53,481 nucleotides of DNA from Burkholderiaceae bacterium. GTDB lineage: Bacteria; Pseudomonadota; Gammaproteobacteria; Burkholderiales; WYBJ01. The translations under genes were made by a program, and so were the position numbers. The DNA lies in contig WYBJ01000112.1 in the NCBI GenBank assembly GCA_011525945.1, forward strand, positions 1 to 53,481. Direction: 5' to 3'. A model generated the notes under the pieces. That model saw only the letters and a program-made list of their open reading frames with translations. It had not been told where the DNA came from and searched no databases. Shown here one piece after another: positions 1-9,048 of this stretch; the first letter of the stretch is position 1; every line of letters begins with the position of its first letter.

Positions 1-66
1 CGCCGCGGCGTCGCGGATGCGCCCGGACCATTCGGCGACGAGATCTTGCAGGGCAGCAGCCGACAT
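1..66 (-). CDS. glcE: glycolate oxidase FAD-binding subunit GlcE, N-terminus only
   Basis: The ATG at 66 on the minus strand opens 22 codons that run off the window edge, beginning MSAAALQDLVAEWSGRIRDA. This is compatible with the N-terminus of GlcE, the FAD-binding partner of GlcD in glycolate oxidase. It starts 24 nt after the glcD stop on the same strand, the usual glcD-glcE order. The assignment rests mainly on position because only 22 residues are visible. Confidence 0.6.
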   Translation of the reverse strand, partial: MSAAALQDLVAEWSGRIRDAAA

Positions 67-90
67 GGGTCGCTTCACTTCTGCGCGCGA

Positions 91-1611
91 TCAGAAGCGC
101 GGCAGCTCGGCGAACTTCTCTTGGCCGCGATGGACATGCATGCGCCCGAGCTCGGCGCAGCGATGCAGCGTCGGTACGGCCTTGCCCGGGTTGAGCACGC
201 CGGACGGATCGAATGCATGCCTCACGGCGTGGAACGCGGCCAGCACCTTGGGCGGAAACTGGATGCACATCTGGTCGATCTTCTCCACGCCCACACCATG
301 TTCGCCGGTGATCGTGCCGCCCGCCTTGACACACAGCTCCAGGATGTCGGCGCCGAACGCCTCGCAGCGCTCCAGCTCGCCAGGTTGATTCGCGTCATAG
401 AGAATGAGCGGGTGCAGGTTGCCGTCGCCGGCGTGAAAAACATTGGCGCAACGCAGTCCGTACCGGCGTTCGAGCGCGCCGATCCCCGCCAGTACCTCGG
501 CCAGGCGCTTGCGCGGAATCGTGCCGTCCATGCAGTAGTAGTCGGGCGAGATGCGCCCGACGGCGGGGAACGCCGCCTTGCGCCCAGACCAGAAGCGCAA
601 GCGTTCGGCCTCGTCGCGCGACACGCGTACCTCGTGCGCGCCGGCAGCGCGCATGATCTCGTTCACGCGCGCGACCTCGGCCGCCACTTCCGCCGCCGTG
701 CCGTCGGATTCGCACAGCAGAATGGCGGCGGCATCGAGCGGATAACCGGCATGCACGAACGGCTCCACGGCTGCCGTCGCCGGCTTGTCCATCATCTCCA
801 GGCCGGCCGGGACGATGCCTGCGGCTATGACCGCTGCAACCGCGTTGCCGGCCGCCGGGATGCTCTCGAATGCCGCGAGAACGCAGCGCGCGGTCTCGGG
901 TTTCGGCAAGAGCTTGACCGTAACCTCGGTGACGACCCCGAGCAATCCCTCCGAGCCGTTGATGAGCGCGAGCAGATCGTAGCCCGGGCTGTCGAGCGAC
1001 TCGGCCCCGAGCTCGACAATGTCTCCCTCGGCCGTGCACAGGCGCACGGCCAGGACGTTGTGCACGGTCAACCCATACTTGAGGCAATGCACGCCACCGG
1101 AGTTCTCGGCCACGTTACCGCCGATCGTGCACGCGATCTGGCTCGATGGATCGGGCGCGTAGTACAAGCCGTAGGCTGCGGCCGCCTCCGAAATGGCGAG
1201 ATTGCGCACACCGGGCTGCACGCGCGCGCTGCGCGCCAGCGGGTCGATGTCGAGGATACGCATGAAACGGGCAAGCGACAACAGCACGCCGGCGCTGTGC
1301 GGCAGCGCACCGCCGGAAAGTCCGGTGCCGGCTCCGCGCGCCACAACCGGCACGTTGCGTGCGTTGCACAGCGCGAGCGTGCGGCGAACTTCTTCCTCGG
1401 TCCGCGGCAGCACGACGAGTGCGGGCAGTCGCTTGTATGCCGACAGACCGTCGCACTCGTACGGTTTCAGGTCTTCGTGATCGAACAGGACCGCGTCAGG
1501 CGGGAGGAATTCGCGCAGAGCAGCAATCAGCCGCTCGCGCTCGCCGGCGGGAAGCAGCGCAGCGCCGCCTGTCGTCGCGGCGCGAGGGGCGTTCTGTACG
1601 GTCGCCGACAT
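91..1611 (-). CDS. glcD: glycolate oxidase FAD-linked subunit GlcD
   Basis: A 506-aa FAD-linked oxidase of the GlcD / D-lactate dehydrogenase family, which oxidises glycolate to glyoxylate with GlcE and GlcF. The FAD-binding (PCMH-type) domain covers roughly residues 55-240, with the pyrophosphate-binding loop RGAGTGLSGGALP at 92-104. The C-terminal half carries the FAD-oxidase domain with the conserved stretches FHAGDGNLHP and TGEHGVGVEK. Length matches the family (about 500 aa). It lies between an upstream tartronate semialdehyde reductase and the start of glcE, so the three look like one minus-strand unit for C2 acid use. A D-lactate dehydrogenase is possible on domain content, but the glcE neighbour favours GlcD. 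Confidence 0.9.
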   Translation of the reverse strand: MSATVQNAPRAATTGGAALLPAGERERLIAALREFLPPDAVLFDHEDLKPYECDGLSAYKRLPALVVLPRTEEEVRRTLALCNARNVPVVARGAGTGLSGGALPHSAGVLLSLARFMRILDIDPLARSARVQPGVRNLAISEAAAAYGLYYAPDPSSQIACTIGGNVAENSGGVHCLKYGLTVHNVLAVRLCTAEGDIVELGAESLDSPGYDLLALINGSEGLLGVVTEVTVKLLPKPETARCVLAAFESIPAAGNAVAAVIAAGIVPAGLEMMDKPATAAVEPFVHAGYPLDAAAILLCESDGTAAEVAAEVARVNEIMRAAGAHEVRVSRDEAERLRFWSGRKAAFPAVGRISPDYYCMDGTIPRKRLAEVLAGIGALERRYGLRCANVFHAGDGNLHPLILYDANQPGELERCEAFGADILELCVKAGGTITGEHGVGVEKIDQMCIQFPPKVLAAFHAVRHAFDPSGVLNPGKAVPTLHRCAELGRMHVHRGQEKFAELPRF

Positions 1612-1683
1612 GCGAAATCGCCTTATGCGCCGCGCGCAGGCAACGCGGCAGAGGTGCGCAATGAGGTCGAGCGCGTAACCGCG

Positions 1684-2568
1684 CTACTTGCCAACCTCGT
1701 GGTTTGCCAGCCGCTCCAGCGCCCGCACGATGGCCGAATGATCCCACTTGGCGCCGCCGTTGGCGACGCAGGCGTTGAACATTTCCTGCACGCTCGCCGT
1801 ATGCGGCAAGCTCATGCCGAGCGCACGCGCCCCGGCGAGCGCCAAGCCGAGATCTTTCTGGTGCAGCTCGATGCGAAAGCCGGGATCGAAGGTGCGCTTG
1901 ATCATGCGCTCGCCGTGCACTTCGAGCACGCGCGAGGCGGCGAAGCCGCCCATCAGCGCCTGTCGCACCTTGGCGGGATCGGCGCCGGCCTTGGCGGCGA
2001 AAAGCAAGGCTTCTGCAACCGCCTCGATATTGAGCGCGACGATGACCTGATTGGCAACCTTGCACGTCTGGCCGGCGCCATTGCCGCCGACCAGCGTGAT
2101 GTTCTTGCCGAGTTGCTCGAAGATCGGCTTGGCTCGGTCGAATGCGGCTTGCGGGCCGCCGACCATGATCGTGAGCGCTGCGTTCTTCGCACCGACTTCG
2201 CCGCCCGATACCGGTGCATCCAGGTAGTCGCAGTCGAGCTCGGCGATGCGCCGGGCGAAGTCCTTGGTCGCGATGGGGGAAATCGAGCTCATGTCGATGA
2301 CGAGCTTACCCTTGCCGAGCCCAGCCGACACGCCGTTGGCGCCGAACAGCACCTTCTCGACATCGGGCGTGTCGGGGACCATGAGGATGATCACGTCTGC
2401 ATGCTGTGCAACCGCCTTGGGCGAATCGCACGCTTTGCCGCCGGCCGCAGTCAGCTCCGCGGCGACGCCGCTGCGCGAATTGAGGTAGAGGCTATGCCCG
2501 CCCTTGATCAGGTTCAGCGCCATGGGCTTGCCCATGATGCCAAGACCGATGAAGCCGATGGTGCTCAT
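1684..2568 (-). CDS. garR: 2-hydroxy-3-oxopropionate (tartronate semialdehyde) reductase
   Basis: A 294-aa beta-hydroxyacid dehydrogenase. The NAD(P)-binding Rossmann motif GFIGLGIMGKPM is at residues 5-16, the substrate-binding stretch DAPVSGGEVGAKNA at 118-130, and the family catalytic lysine is K170 in GAGQTCKVANQ. Family members reduce tartronate semialdehyde to D-glycerate (GarR/GlxR) or oxidise 3-hydroxyisobutyrate. Its place 72 nt upstream of glcD points to the glyoxylate-to-glycerate route. Glyoxylate carboligase, the step that makes its substrate, is not in the window. 3-hydroxyisobutyrate dehydrogenase cannot be excluded. Confidence 0.83.
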   Translation of the reverse strand: MSTIGFIGLGIMGKPMALNLIKGGHSLYLNSRSGVAAELTAAGGKACDSPKAVAQHADVIILMVPDTPDVEKVLFGANGVSAGLGKGKLVIDMSSISPIATKDFARRIAELDCDYLDAPVSGGEVGAKNAALTIMVGGPQAAFDRAKPIFEQLGKNITLVGGNGAGQTCKVANQVIVALNIEAVAEALLFAAKAGADPAKVRQALMGGFAASRVLEVHGERMIKRTFDPGFRIELHQKDLGLALAGARALGMSLPHTASVQEMFNACVANGGAKWDHSAIVRALERLANHEVGK

Positions 2569-2766
2569 GACGACTCGCTCCCCGGGAGGTTGGATTGAGC
2601 GATTCTACCGCGCTCGCCGCCGCGCCGATTGCGCGCCGAGCCGCGCGTGGCGGGACTGCTTAACGGCGGCCGATGACACGCGAGACCGGGGAGCGATCCC
2701 GGGCGCTCGCCGTGTCGCGTTCCGCGCTGCGCCTACAATGACGGGCGATTCATGCGGGCGGGGGCG

Positions 2767-3357
2767 ATGCGCATCGTCGGAATACTGCTGGCGGCGGGAC
2801 GGGGTACGCGCTTTGGCGGCGACAAGCTGCTTGCACCTCTGGCGGACGGGACGCCGGTGGGCCTCATGTCGGCGCGCAATCTTGCGGCCGCATTGCGCGA
2901 GGTGATTGCCGTGGTGCGCCCGAACGATGCACACCTCACCCGGCTCCTGCATGGCAGCGGCATTACGGTCGAGCCGTGTGCCAGCGCCTGGCAGGGGATG
3001 GGATCGAGCCTGGCGCACGCGGTGCGCGCGTGCGCCGACGCCGATGGCTGGATCGTCGCTCTGGCCGATATGCCGAAGATTCGGCCCGAGACGATTCGCG
3101 CTGTCGCCGAGGCATTGCAGGCGGGCGCCGCGCTTGCAGCACCCGTCTACCGGAACGAACGCGGTCACCCGGTCGGATTCTCGGCAGTCTATGGCCCGCG
3201 CCTGGCCGTGCTATCCGGAGACGCGGGCGCGCGCGAGATCCTGCGCGCCGAGCGCGACCGCATGCTAGAGGTCGAATGCGACGATCCGGGCGTGCTGGCT
3301 GACGTCGATACGATTCTGGATCTCGATCGACTCCGAGCCGAACGGCCGCCGTCGTGA
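2767..3357 (+). CDS. MocA-like molybdenum cofactor cytidylyltransferase family protein
   Basis: A 196-aa MobA-like NTP transferase. The signature LAAGRGTRFGGDK is at residues 8-20, a GMGSSLAHAV loop at 78-87 and the metal-binding ADMP at 100-103. MocA-type enzymes transfer CMP to molybdopterin for xanthine-dehydrogenase-family enzymes. I start at ATG 2767, which has GCGGGGGCG just upstream; an in-frame ATG at 2752 would add five residues. It precedes a MoxR ATPase and a CoxE-like VWA protein, a trio seen near CO-dehydrogenase/xanthine-dehydrogenase-type operons. No such molybdoenzyme lies in the window, so the exact substrate is unknown. Confidence 0.8.
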   Translation: MRIVGILLAAGRGTRFGGDKLLAPLADGTPVGLMSARNLAAALREVIAVVRPNDAHLTRLLHGSGITVEPCASAWQGMGSSLAHAVRACADADGWIVALADMPKIRPETIRAVAEALQAGAALAAPVYRNERGHPVGFSAVYGPRLAVLSGDAGAREILRAERDRMLEVECDDPGVLADVDTILDLDRLRAERPPS

Positions 3358-3427
3358 CGCGAACCAGCCGAGGTCGGATGTGGATAGCCTCCGGGCCCCG
3401 GTAGCCGCAGCACGGATTCGGCGCCGC

Positions 3428-3433
3428 TATAAT
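3428..3433 (+). promoter_or_regulatory. -10 box ahead of the MoxR gene
   Basis: TATAAT lies 28 nt before the ATG at 3462, in the short gap after the MocA-like gene. No good -35 hexamer is visible at the usual spacing. Confidence 0.4.
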
Positions 3434-3461
3434 CGGGTCGTTCCCATCTCGAGGTCGCGTC

Positions 3462-4310
3462 ATGTCCCGTTTCACCGGAACCGAGTCCTATATTGCCACC
3501 GAAGACCTCATGATGGCCGTGAATGCCGCCATCACCCTCGAGCGCCCCTTGCTCGTGAAGGGCGAACCGGGAACGGGCAAAACCATGCTGGCCGAGGAAG
3601 TCGCGCGCGCTCTGGGCCGTCCTTTGTTCCAGTGGCATATCAAGTCCACCGCCAAGGCGCAGCAGGGCTTGTACGAATACGATGCCGTGTCGCGGCTGCG
3701 CGATTCGCAGCTCGGCGATGCCAAGGTGCACGACATCGCCAACTACATCGTACGCGGGGTGCTGTGGCAGGCGTTCGAGTCGGACGTGCCGGCGATCGTG
3801 CTGATCGACGAGATCGACAAGGCCGACATCGAATTTCCCAACGACTTGCTGCGCGAGCTCGACCGCATGGAGTTCTACGTCTACGAGACGCAGCAGCTCG
3901 TGCGCTCGAGGCACCGGCCCACGGTGATCATCACCAGCAATAACGAAAAGGAGCTGCCGGACGCATTCCTGCGCCGCTGCTTCTTCCACTACATCCGCTT
4001 TCCGGACAAGGAAACGATGCGGCGGATCGTCGATGTCCATTTTCCGGGGATCAAGAAGGAACTGGTGCGCGAGGCGATGGAGGCGTTTTTCGGCATTCGC
4101 GAAGTACCGGGTCTGAAGAAGAAACCATCGACCTCGGAGCTGCTGGATTGGCTCAAACTGCTATTGGCTGAAGACATTCCGCCGGAGGCGCTGCACGCCA
4201 GCGACACGCACAAAGTCGTGCCGCCGTTGCACGGTGCGCTGCTCAAGAACGAACAGGATGTACACCTGTTCGAGAAGCTCGTGTTCATGTCGCGTCGCAA
4301 GACCACTTAG
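3462..4310 (+). CDS. MoxR-family AAA+ ATPase (CoxD-like)
   Basis: A 282-aa AAA+ ATPase of the MoxR group, which act as chaperones with a VWA partner in maturation of metalloenzymes or complexes. Walker A GEPGTGKT is at residues 34-41, Walker B AIVLIDEIDK at 111-120 and the sensor-1 region TSNNEKELPDAFLRRC at 158-173. The partner VWA protein follows 93 nt downstream on the same strand. Start ATG 3462 gives the typical MoxR N-terminus. The client is not known. Confidence 0.88.
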   Translation: MSRFTGTESYIATEDLMMAVNAAITLERPLLVKGEPGTGKTMLAEEVARALGRPLFQWHIKSTAKAQQGLYEYDAVSRLRDSQLGDAKVHDIANYIVRGVLWQAFESDVPAIVLIDEIDKADIEFPNDLLRELDRMEFYVYETQQLVRSRHRPTVIITSNNEKELPDAFLRRCFFHYIRFPDKETMRRIVDVHFPGIKKELVREAMEAFFGIREVPGLKKKPSTSELLDWLKLLLAEDIPPEALHASDTHKVVPPLHGALLKNEQDVHLFEKLVFMSRRKTT

Positions 4311-4403
4311 ACGAGCCGATCGGGATCAGGGCTTGCTGATTGCATCGGGTCGATTTGCAAGCGCCCGCGACGTGCCGCCTACTGCAACGAGCAAGACTCC
4401 GTC

Positions 4404-5579
4404 ATGCTGATCGATTTCTTCTTTACGCTGAAAGAATTCGGTGCGCCGGTCTCGATCAAGGAATTTCTGGTCCTGATCGAGGCGCTGCAAAAGCACGTCG
4501 CCTATTGTTCGGTCGATGACTTCTACTATCTCGCGCGCACCTGCCTGGTGAAGGACGAGAAGCATTTCGATAAATTCGATCGCGCCTTCGCCAAGTACTT
4601 CAAGGGGGTGCTCGCGATCGACGGGGTCGTGGCCGAGATCCCGGAGGAGTGGCTGCGCCACATGGCCGACAAGTACCTCAGCGAAGAAGAGAAGGCGTTG
4701 ATCGAATCGCTCGGCGGCTGGGACAAGCTCATGGAGACGCTGAAGAAGCGGCTCGAGGAGCAAAAGGGGCGCCACCAGGGCGGATCGAAATGGATCGGCA
4801 CTGCCGGCACGAGCCCCTTCGGCGCCTACGGCTACAACCCAGAAGGCATCCGGATCGGTCAGAACGAATCGCGCAACCGCCGCGCCGTCAAGGTCTGGGA
4901 CAAGCGCGAGTACAAGAACTACGACGATCAGGTCGAGATCGGCATCCGCAACATCAAGGTGGCGCTACGGCGCCTGCGCAAGTTCGCCCGTGAAGGTGCG
5001 GCCGACGAGCTCGACCTCGACGACACCGTCCGTTCCACCGCGCGCAATGCGGGCTGGCTCGATCTCAAGATGGTGCCCGAGCGGCACAATGCGGTGAAGG
5101 TGTTGCTGTTTCTCGATGTCGGCGGCTCGATGGACGACCATGTCAAGGTGTGCGAGGAGCTGTTCTCCGCCGCGCGCACCGAGTTCAAGCATCTCGACCA
5201 CTACTACTTCCACAACTTTCTGTACGAGCGGGTTTGGAAGGACAATCGCCGCCGCTTCAACGAGAAGATCCCGACCTGGGACGTGATGCACAAGTACGGT
5301 CACGACTACAAGCTCGTGGTCGTGGGCGACGCCACCATGAGCCCGTACGAAATCACTTACCCGGGCGGCAGCGTCGAGCACACCAATCCCGAGGCGGGTG
5401 CGGTCTGGCTGACGCGCATGCTCGAGGTGTATGAACATGCCGTCTGGATCAACCCGCAGCCCGAGGCGCATTGGCCCTATCACGAGTCGATCGAGATCAC
5501 GCGCCAGTTGATGGGCGGGCGCATGTACGGGCTCACGATCGACGGCTTGGACCGGGCGATGCGAGCGCTCAGCAAGTAA
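4404..5579 (+). CDS. VWA domain protein, CoxE-like
   Basis: A 391-aa protein with an N-terminal alpha-helical half and a C-terminal von Willebrand A domain from about residue 230. The metal-adhesion motif reads D238-V-G-G-S242, so the middle serine of the usual DxSxS is glycine. My recollection is that this variant is common in the family. It is the expected partner of the MoxR ATPase directly upstream. MoxR/CoxD plus CoxE-like pairs assist cofactor insertion in CO dehydrogenase and related systems, but no structural coxMSL genes are present, so the target here is unknown. The gene runs convergent to the hybrid kinase gene ending at 5664. Confidence 0.85.
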   Translation: MLIDFFFTLKEFGAPVSIKEFLVLIEALQKHVAYCSVDDFYYLARTCLVKDEKHFDKFDRAFAKYFKGVLAIDGVVAEIPEEWLRHMADKYLSEEEKALIESLGGWDKLMETLKKRLEEQKGRHQGGSKWIGTAGTSPFGAYGYNPEGIRIGQNESRNRRAVKVWDKREYKNYDDQVEIGIRNIKVALRRLRKFAREGAADELDLDDTVRSTARNAGWLDLKMVPERHNAVKVLLFLDVGGSMDDHVKVCEELFSAARTEFKHLDHYYFHNFLYERVWKDNRRRFNEKIPTWDVMHKYGHDYKLVVVGDATMSPYEITYPGGSVEHTNPEAGAVWLTRMLEVYEHAVWINPQPEAHWPYHESIEITRQLMGGRMYGLTIDGLDRAMRALSK

Positions 5580-5663
5580 AGCACGCCCGGGTAGAAGGCC
5601 GGGATCGCGCCAACCGATTCGAGCCGCCGGGAAGCGGCGCGGCGCAGCGTCCCGCCAATCGGG

Positions 5664-7202
5664 TCAATGCATCCGACCGCCGTCATGCGCGCTGGCCACG
5701 GCAGCCGGCAAGGTGAAGTGGAATGCGGCACCCCGTCCGGGCGCCGATTCGGCCCGTATGCTGCCACCGTGGCGCTCGACGATGCGCTTGGCGGTTGCCA
5801 GTCCGATCCCGGTGCCGGGGAAGTCGCTCTCCCGGTGCAGGCGCTGGAACGGGGTAAACAGCCGCTCGCCCTGAGAGGCATCGAAACCCACGCCGTTGTC
5901 GCGCACCGTCAGCTCCAACAAAGCCGCGCTCGCGCCGCTGCGCACGAGCTCGATGTGGGCTTGCGGCGTGCGCGAAGTGAACTTCCAGGCGTTGCCCAGC
6001 AGGTTCGCCAGCAGGCTGTGCAGCAGATAGCGATCGGCGCTGGCGATGATGCCCGGCTCGATCGTGACCGAGACAGTCCGGTCGGGAGCATGACGGACCA
6101 GGTCCTCGATGCATTCGCGCGCGATCGCGCTCACGTCCACGGGCTCGGCGTTGACCTCGAAGCGAGAGATACGCGCGAGCATGATGAGCGCCTCGATCAG
6201 TTCCGACATTCGCATGGCGCCGGCGCGGATGCGCTCCAGGCAACGCCGGCCGTCTTCATCGAGGCACTCGCTCTGAGTTTGCTGCAGGATGGCGGCAAAG
6301 CCTTCGATACTCCGAAGCGGAGCGCGCAGATCGTGCGATACCGAGTAGGAGAACGCTTCGAGCTCCCGGTTGGCTTGCTCCAATGCCCCGGTGCGGACGC
6401 GTACGCGCTGCTCGAGCTCTTCGTTCAGTCGCTGCAAGCGGGCCTCGATGCGCTTGCGGTCGGTCACGTCCAGGCCGGTTCCGCGATAGCCTCGATAGTG
6501 CCCGTGCGCGTCGATACGCGGCACGCCGCTTATGCGCTGCCATATCGGCGTGCCGTCGGGGCGGAGCACCTTGTGCTCGACAGCGCGGAACGGCTTGTGC
6601 GCGCGGATCTGCTCGCAGAACCAGGAGCCGAGGCGCTCGCGTTCCTCCGGCGGCATCAGCTCGGTCGGGCTATGGCCCAGGAGCTGCGCCTGTGCATAGC
6701 CAGTGACCTCCTCGGCGCGCTTGGAAATATAGACGTAATGCCCGCCCGCGTCGGTTTCCCAGACGAACTCTCCGGCCGCATCGACCACGTCGCGGAATCG
6801 CTGCTCGCTTTCGCGCAGCGCGTTTTCCGCGCTGTGGCGAGCGAGCGCCATTTGAATCGATGCGTGTAGCGCGCGCTCGCCGACCGGTTTGACCAGAAAG
6901 CCGAAGGGCAGCGTCTTCTCCACCCGTTGCAAGGTGCTGTCGTCCGAGTATGCGGTCAGGAAGATGACCGGGATGTGCAGCGTGTCGTGCAGCGTGCGCG
7001 CGGCTTCGACGCCATCGAGTGCGCCCTCCAGATGGATGTCCATGAGCACGATGTCGGGCAGTTGCTCACGCGCGGCTCGAAGCGCCTGCTCGCCGCTTGG
7101 TACCGTTCCCGCGACGGCGTAGCCGAGCGAGGACAAGCGCACTTTCAGATCGAGCGCGACGATGCGCTCGTCCTCCACCACCAGGACACGAGTTGCGGTC
7201 AC
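5664..7202 (-). CDS. hybrid response regulator / PAS histidine kinase
   Basis: A 512-aa cytoplasmic two-component protein with the order receiver - PAS - HisKA - HATPase. The receiver domain (1-120) has phosphoacceptor D55 in VLMDIHLEG, T83 in FLTAYSDD and K105 in LVKPVGE. The PAS domain spans about 130-250, followed by a short coiled linker (250-282). The HisKA box is SYSVSHDLRAPLRS with H290, and the HATPase has DNGVGFD and GTGIGLATA boxes. It starts 31 nt downstream of the stop of a HisKA_2 kinase gene, so the two are probably co-transcribed and the upstream kinase could phosphorylate this receiver. There are no membrane segments. Confidence 0.88.
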   Translation of the reverse strand: MTATRVLVVEDERIVALDLKVRLSSLGYAVAGTVPSGEQALRAAREQLPDIVLMDIHLEGALDGVEAARTLHDTLHIPVIFLTAYSDDSTLQRVEKTLPFGFLVKPVGERALHASIQMALARHSAENALRESEQRFRDVVDAAGEFVWETDAGGHYVYISKRAEEVTGYAQAQLLGHSPTELMPPEERERLGSWFCEQIRAHKPFRAVEHKVLRPDGTPIWQRISGVPRIDAHGHYRGYRGTGLDVTDRKRIEARLQRLNEELEQRVRVRTGALEQANRELEAFSYSVSHDLRAPLRSIEGFAAILQQTQSECLDEDGRRCLERIRAGAMRMSELIEALIMLARISRFEVNAEPVDVSAIARECIEDLVRHAPDRTVSVTIEPGIIASADRYLLHSLLANLLGNAWKFTSRTPQAHIELVRSGASAALLELTVRDNGVGFDASQGERLFTPFQRLHRESDFPGTGIGLATAKRIVERHGGSIRAESAPGRGAAFHFTLPAAVASAHDGGRMH

Positions 7203-7233
7203 GTCCTAGCGTCCCAAGTCGGAATCGCGAGCA

Positions 7234-8997
7234 TCAAGAGCATTGTTGCAACGAATTCTGACTCGGGGCACCAGCACCCACCGATGCGACCGGAAATCGC
7301 AACTCGAAGCCTGCGCCGGGGCCGCGCTCCATGCGCAGCGTTCCTCCGACCTGTTCGGCGAGCAAGGGGATGAGCTGCATTCCCAGCGATTCGATATGCT
7401 CGATGTCCAGATCCTCGGGCAGTCCGCGCCCGGTGTCGGAGACGCGAAGCCGCGCCTGCGCGGCGGCTTCGCGACGCAGTTCGATGCGTATGCACCCGCT
7501 GCGCTCGTCCGGAAAAGCGTGCTTGAAGGCGTTGGTGACAAGCTCGTTTACCAAAAGCCCGCACGGCACTGCGCGCTGCACGTCCAATTCGATCTCGTCG
7601 GCGTCGACCTGCAATTCTATGCGACTGCGCCCATACGTGCTCGCGAGCAGCTCGCTCAGCCTGCTGAGGTATGGCCCGAGTTGCACGCTTGACCAATCGC
7701 GTCGCTCGAACAGGAGCTGGTGGATGAGCGCCATCGCCTGGACCCGGTCCACGCTCTCCGAGATCAAGGCTTGCACCGCGGGATCGCGCGCGCGCGCGGC
7801 CTGCAGACTGAGCAGGCTCGCGATCACCTGCAGGTTGTTCTTCACCCGATGATGGATTTCGTTCAACAGCAGGGTCTTTTCCGCCAGCGCCGCACCGAGA
7901 TGCTCGTGCGCGCGCTTGCGCTCGGTGATGTCGACGACGCTGGCGAGAACGAACTCGCCCTGCGCGGTGCGAATCGGATTGAGCCCGATCTCGATCGCAA
8001 CCTCGCTGCCGTCACGGCGCATCCCGTACAGATCGCGCCCGAGGCCCGCACGCCGTGCGCTGGGCGCACCGAGATATCCGTCTCGCAGCTGCGCATGCCC
8101 GGCGGCGTGGCGGTGTGGAACCAGCGTCTCGATCGGCTTGCCGATCAGTTCGGCACGCTCGTAATCGAACAGGCGTTCGGCCACGGCATTGAGCAGCACG
8201 ATATTGCCGGCGCGGTCGACGACGATCAACGCATTGGGTGCGGTCTCCACCAGCAGACGAAAACGTTCCTCGCTCGCCCGCAGCGCCTGTTCGGCACGCT
8301 TTCGCTCGGTGATGTCGATAAGCGAGGCGAGAACGAGGTGGCCGGCTCGGGTTGCGATGGTACTCAGGCCGATCTCGACCGGTACCTCGACGCCGTCGCG
8401 ACGCAGGCCGGAAAGCTCTCGTCCCGATCCCATGCGGCGCGCCTGCGGCGCGCGCATGTAGGCGCCGCGCATCGCACGGTGCGTCGCGCGCAAGCTTTGC
8501 GGAACCAGAACTTCGATCGATTGCCCGACGAGCTCCGCGCGCTCGTAACCGAAAAGCTGCGCGGCTTGCGAGTTGAGTAACTGGATCGTGCCGCCCGCGT
8601 CGGTCGCGATCATGGCGCTGGGCGCGGCTTCCAACACGAGGCGAAAGCTCGTGTCGCCTTGATCGATCATGTCGTTGCCAGCGCCATCGGAGCGGGTCGG
8701 GTCATCCGTTGCTGATCGCCCGCCAGACTTCGGTGGCGAGGGGTCTGGCACATCCTCGGAGGAGGATGGCCGGTTGAGCGGCAGGTCGCGATCGTCATGC
8801 GAGGCGAGATAGAACGCGACCGCGAACGCCGTCACCGACAGCGCCGCGATGCAACCGTATAGAGCCGCGAGGCGGAAGGCGGCCGGAACGAATACCAGCG
8901 CAAGCCACGACGCCAGCACCGCGCACGGGCCGATAGCGACCCAGGCGCCGGCGTGGCCCGCACCCTGCCGGCTGCGCTCGCTAGCCGTGTTCGCCAT
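7234..8997 (-). CDS. membrane PAS-PAS sensor histidine kinase (HisKA_2 type)
   Basis: A 587-aa sensor kinase. Two hydrophobic segments (about residues 20-38 and 43-64) anchor the N-terminus, then two homologous PAS domains (about 115-235 and 240-360) follow, each ending in D-I-T-E-R-K-R-A. The HisKA_2 box EIHHRVKNNLQV carries the phosphorylated histidine near residue 383, and a HATPase domain ends the protein. HisKA_2 kinases usually signal to separate response regulators, here probably the REC-PAS-kinase gene 31 nt downstream. I chose ATG 8997; a GTG at 9006 would add three residues. The two PAS repeats look like an internal duplication. Confidence 0.87.
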   Translation of the reverse strand: MANTASERSRQGAGHAGAWVAIGPCAVLASWLALVFVPAAFRLAALYGCIAALSVTAFAVAFYLASHDDRDLPLNRPSSSEDVPDPSPPKSGGRSATDDPTRSDGAGNDMIDQGDTSFRLVLEAAPSAMIATDAGGTIQLLNSQAAQLFGYERAELVGQSIEVLVPQSLRATHRAMRGAYMRAPQARRMGSGRELSGLRRDGVEVPVEIGLSTIATRAGHLVLASLIDITERKRAEQALRASEERFRLLVETAPNALIVVDRAGNIVLLNAVAERLFDYERAELIGKPIETLVPHRHAAGHAQLRDGYLGAPSARRAGLGRDLYGMRRDGSEVAIEIGLNPIRTAQGEFVLASVVDITERKRAHEHLGAALAEKTLLLNEIHHRVKNNLQVIASLLSLQAARARDPAVQALISESVDRVQAMALIHQLLFERRDWSSVQLGPYLSRLSELLASTYGRSRIELQVDADEIELDVQRAVPCGLLVNELVTNAFKHAFPDERSGCIRIELRREAAAQARLRVSDTGRGLPEDLDIEHIESLGMQLIPLLAEQVGGTLRMERGPGAGFELRFPVASVGAGAPSQNSLQQCS

Positions 8998-9048
8998 GGC
9001 GTGCACCCGCTCGGCTGCGCGCGTCTTCGCGCGATCGTGCGTGCGAGC

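Noticed and set aside
46..2598. 850-codon open frame on the plus strand
   Set aside because: It is antisense to glcD and garR, whose families are clear; its composition (Arg/Ala/His-rich) is that of an antisense frame in GC-rich DNA.
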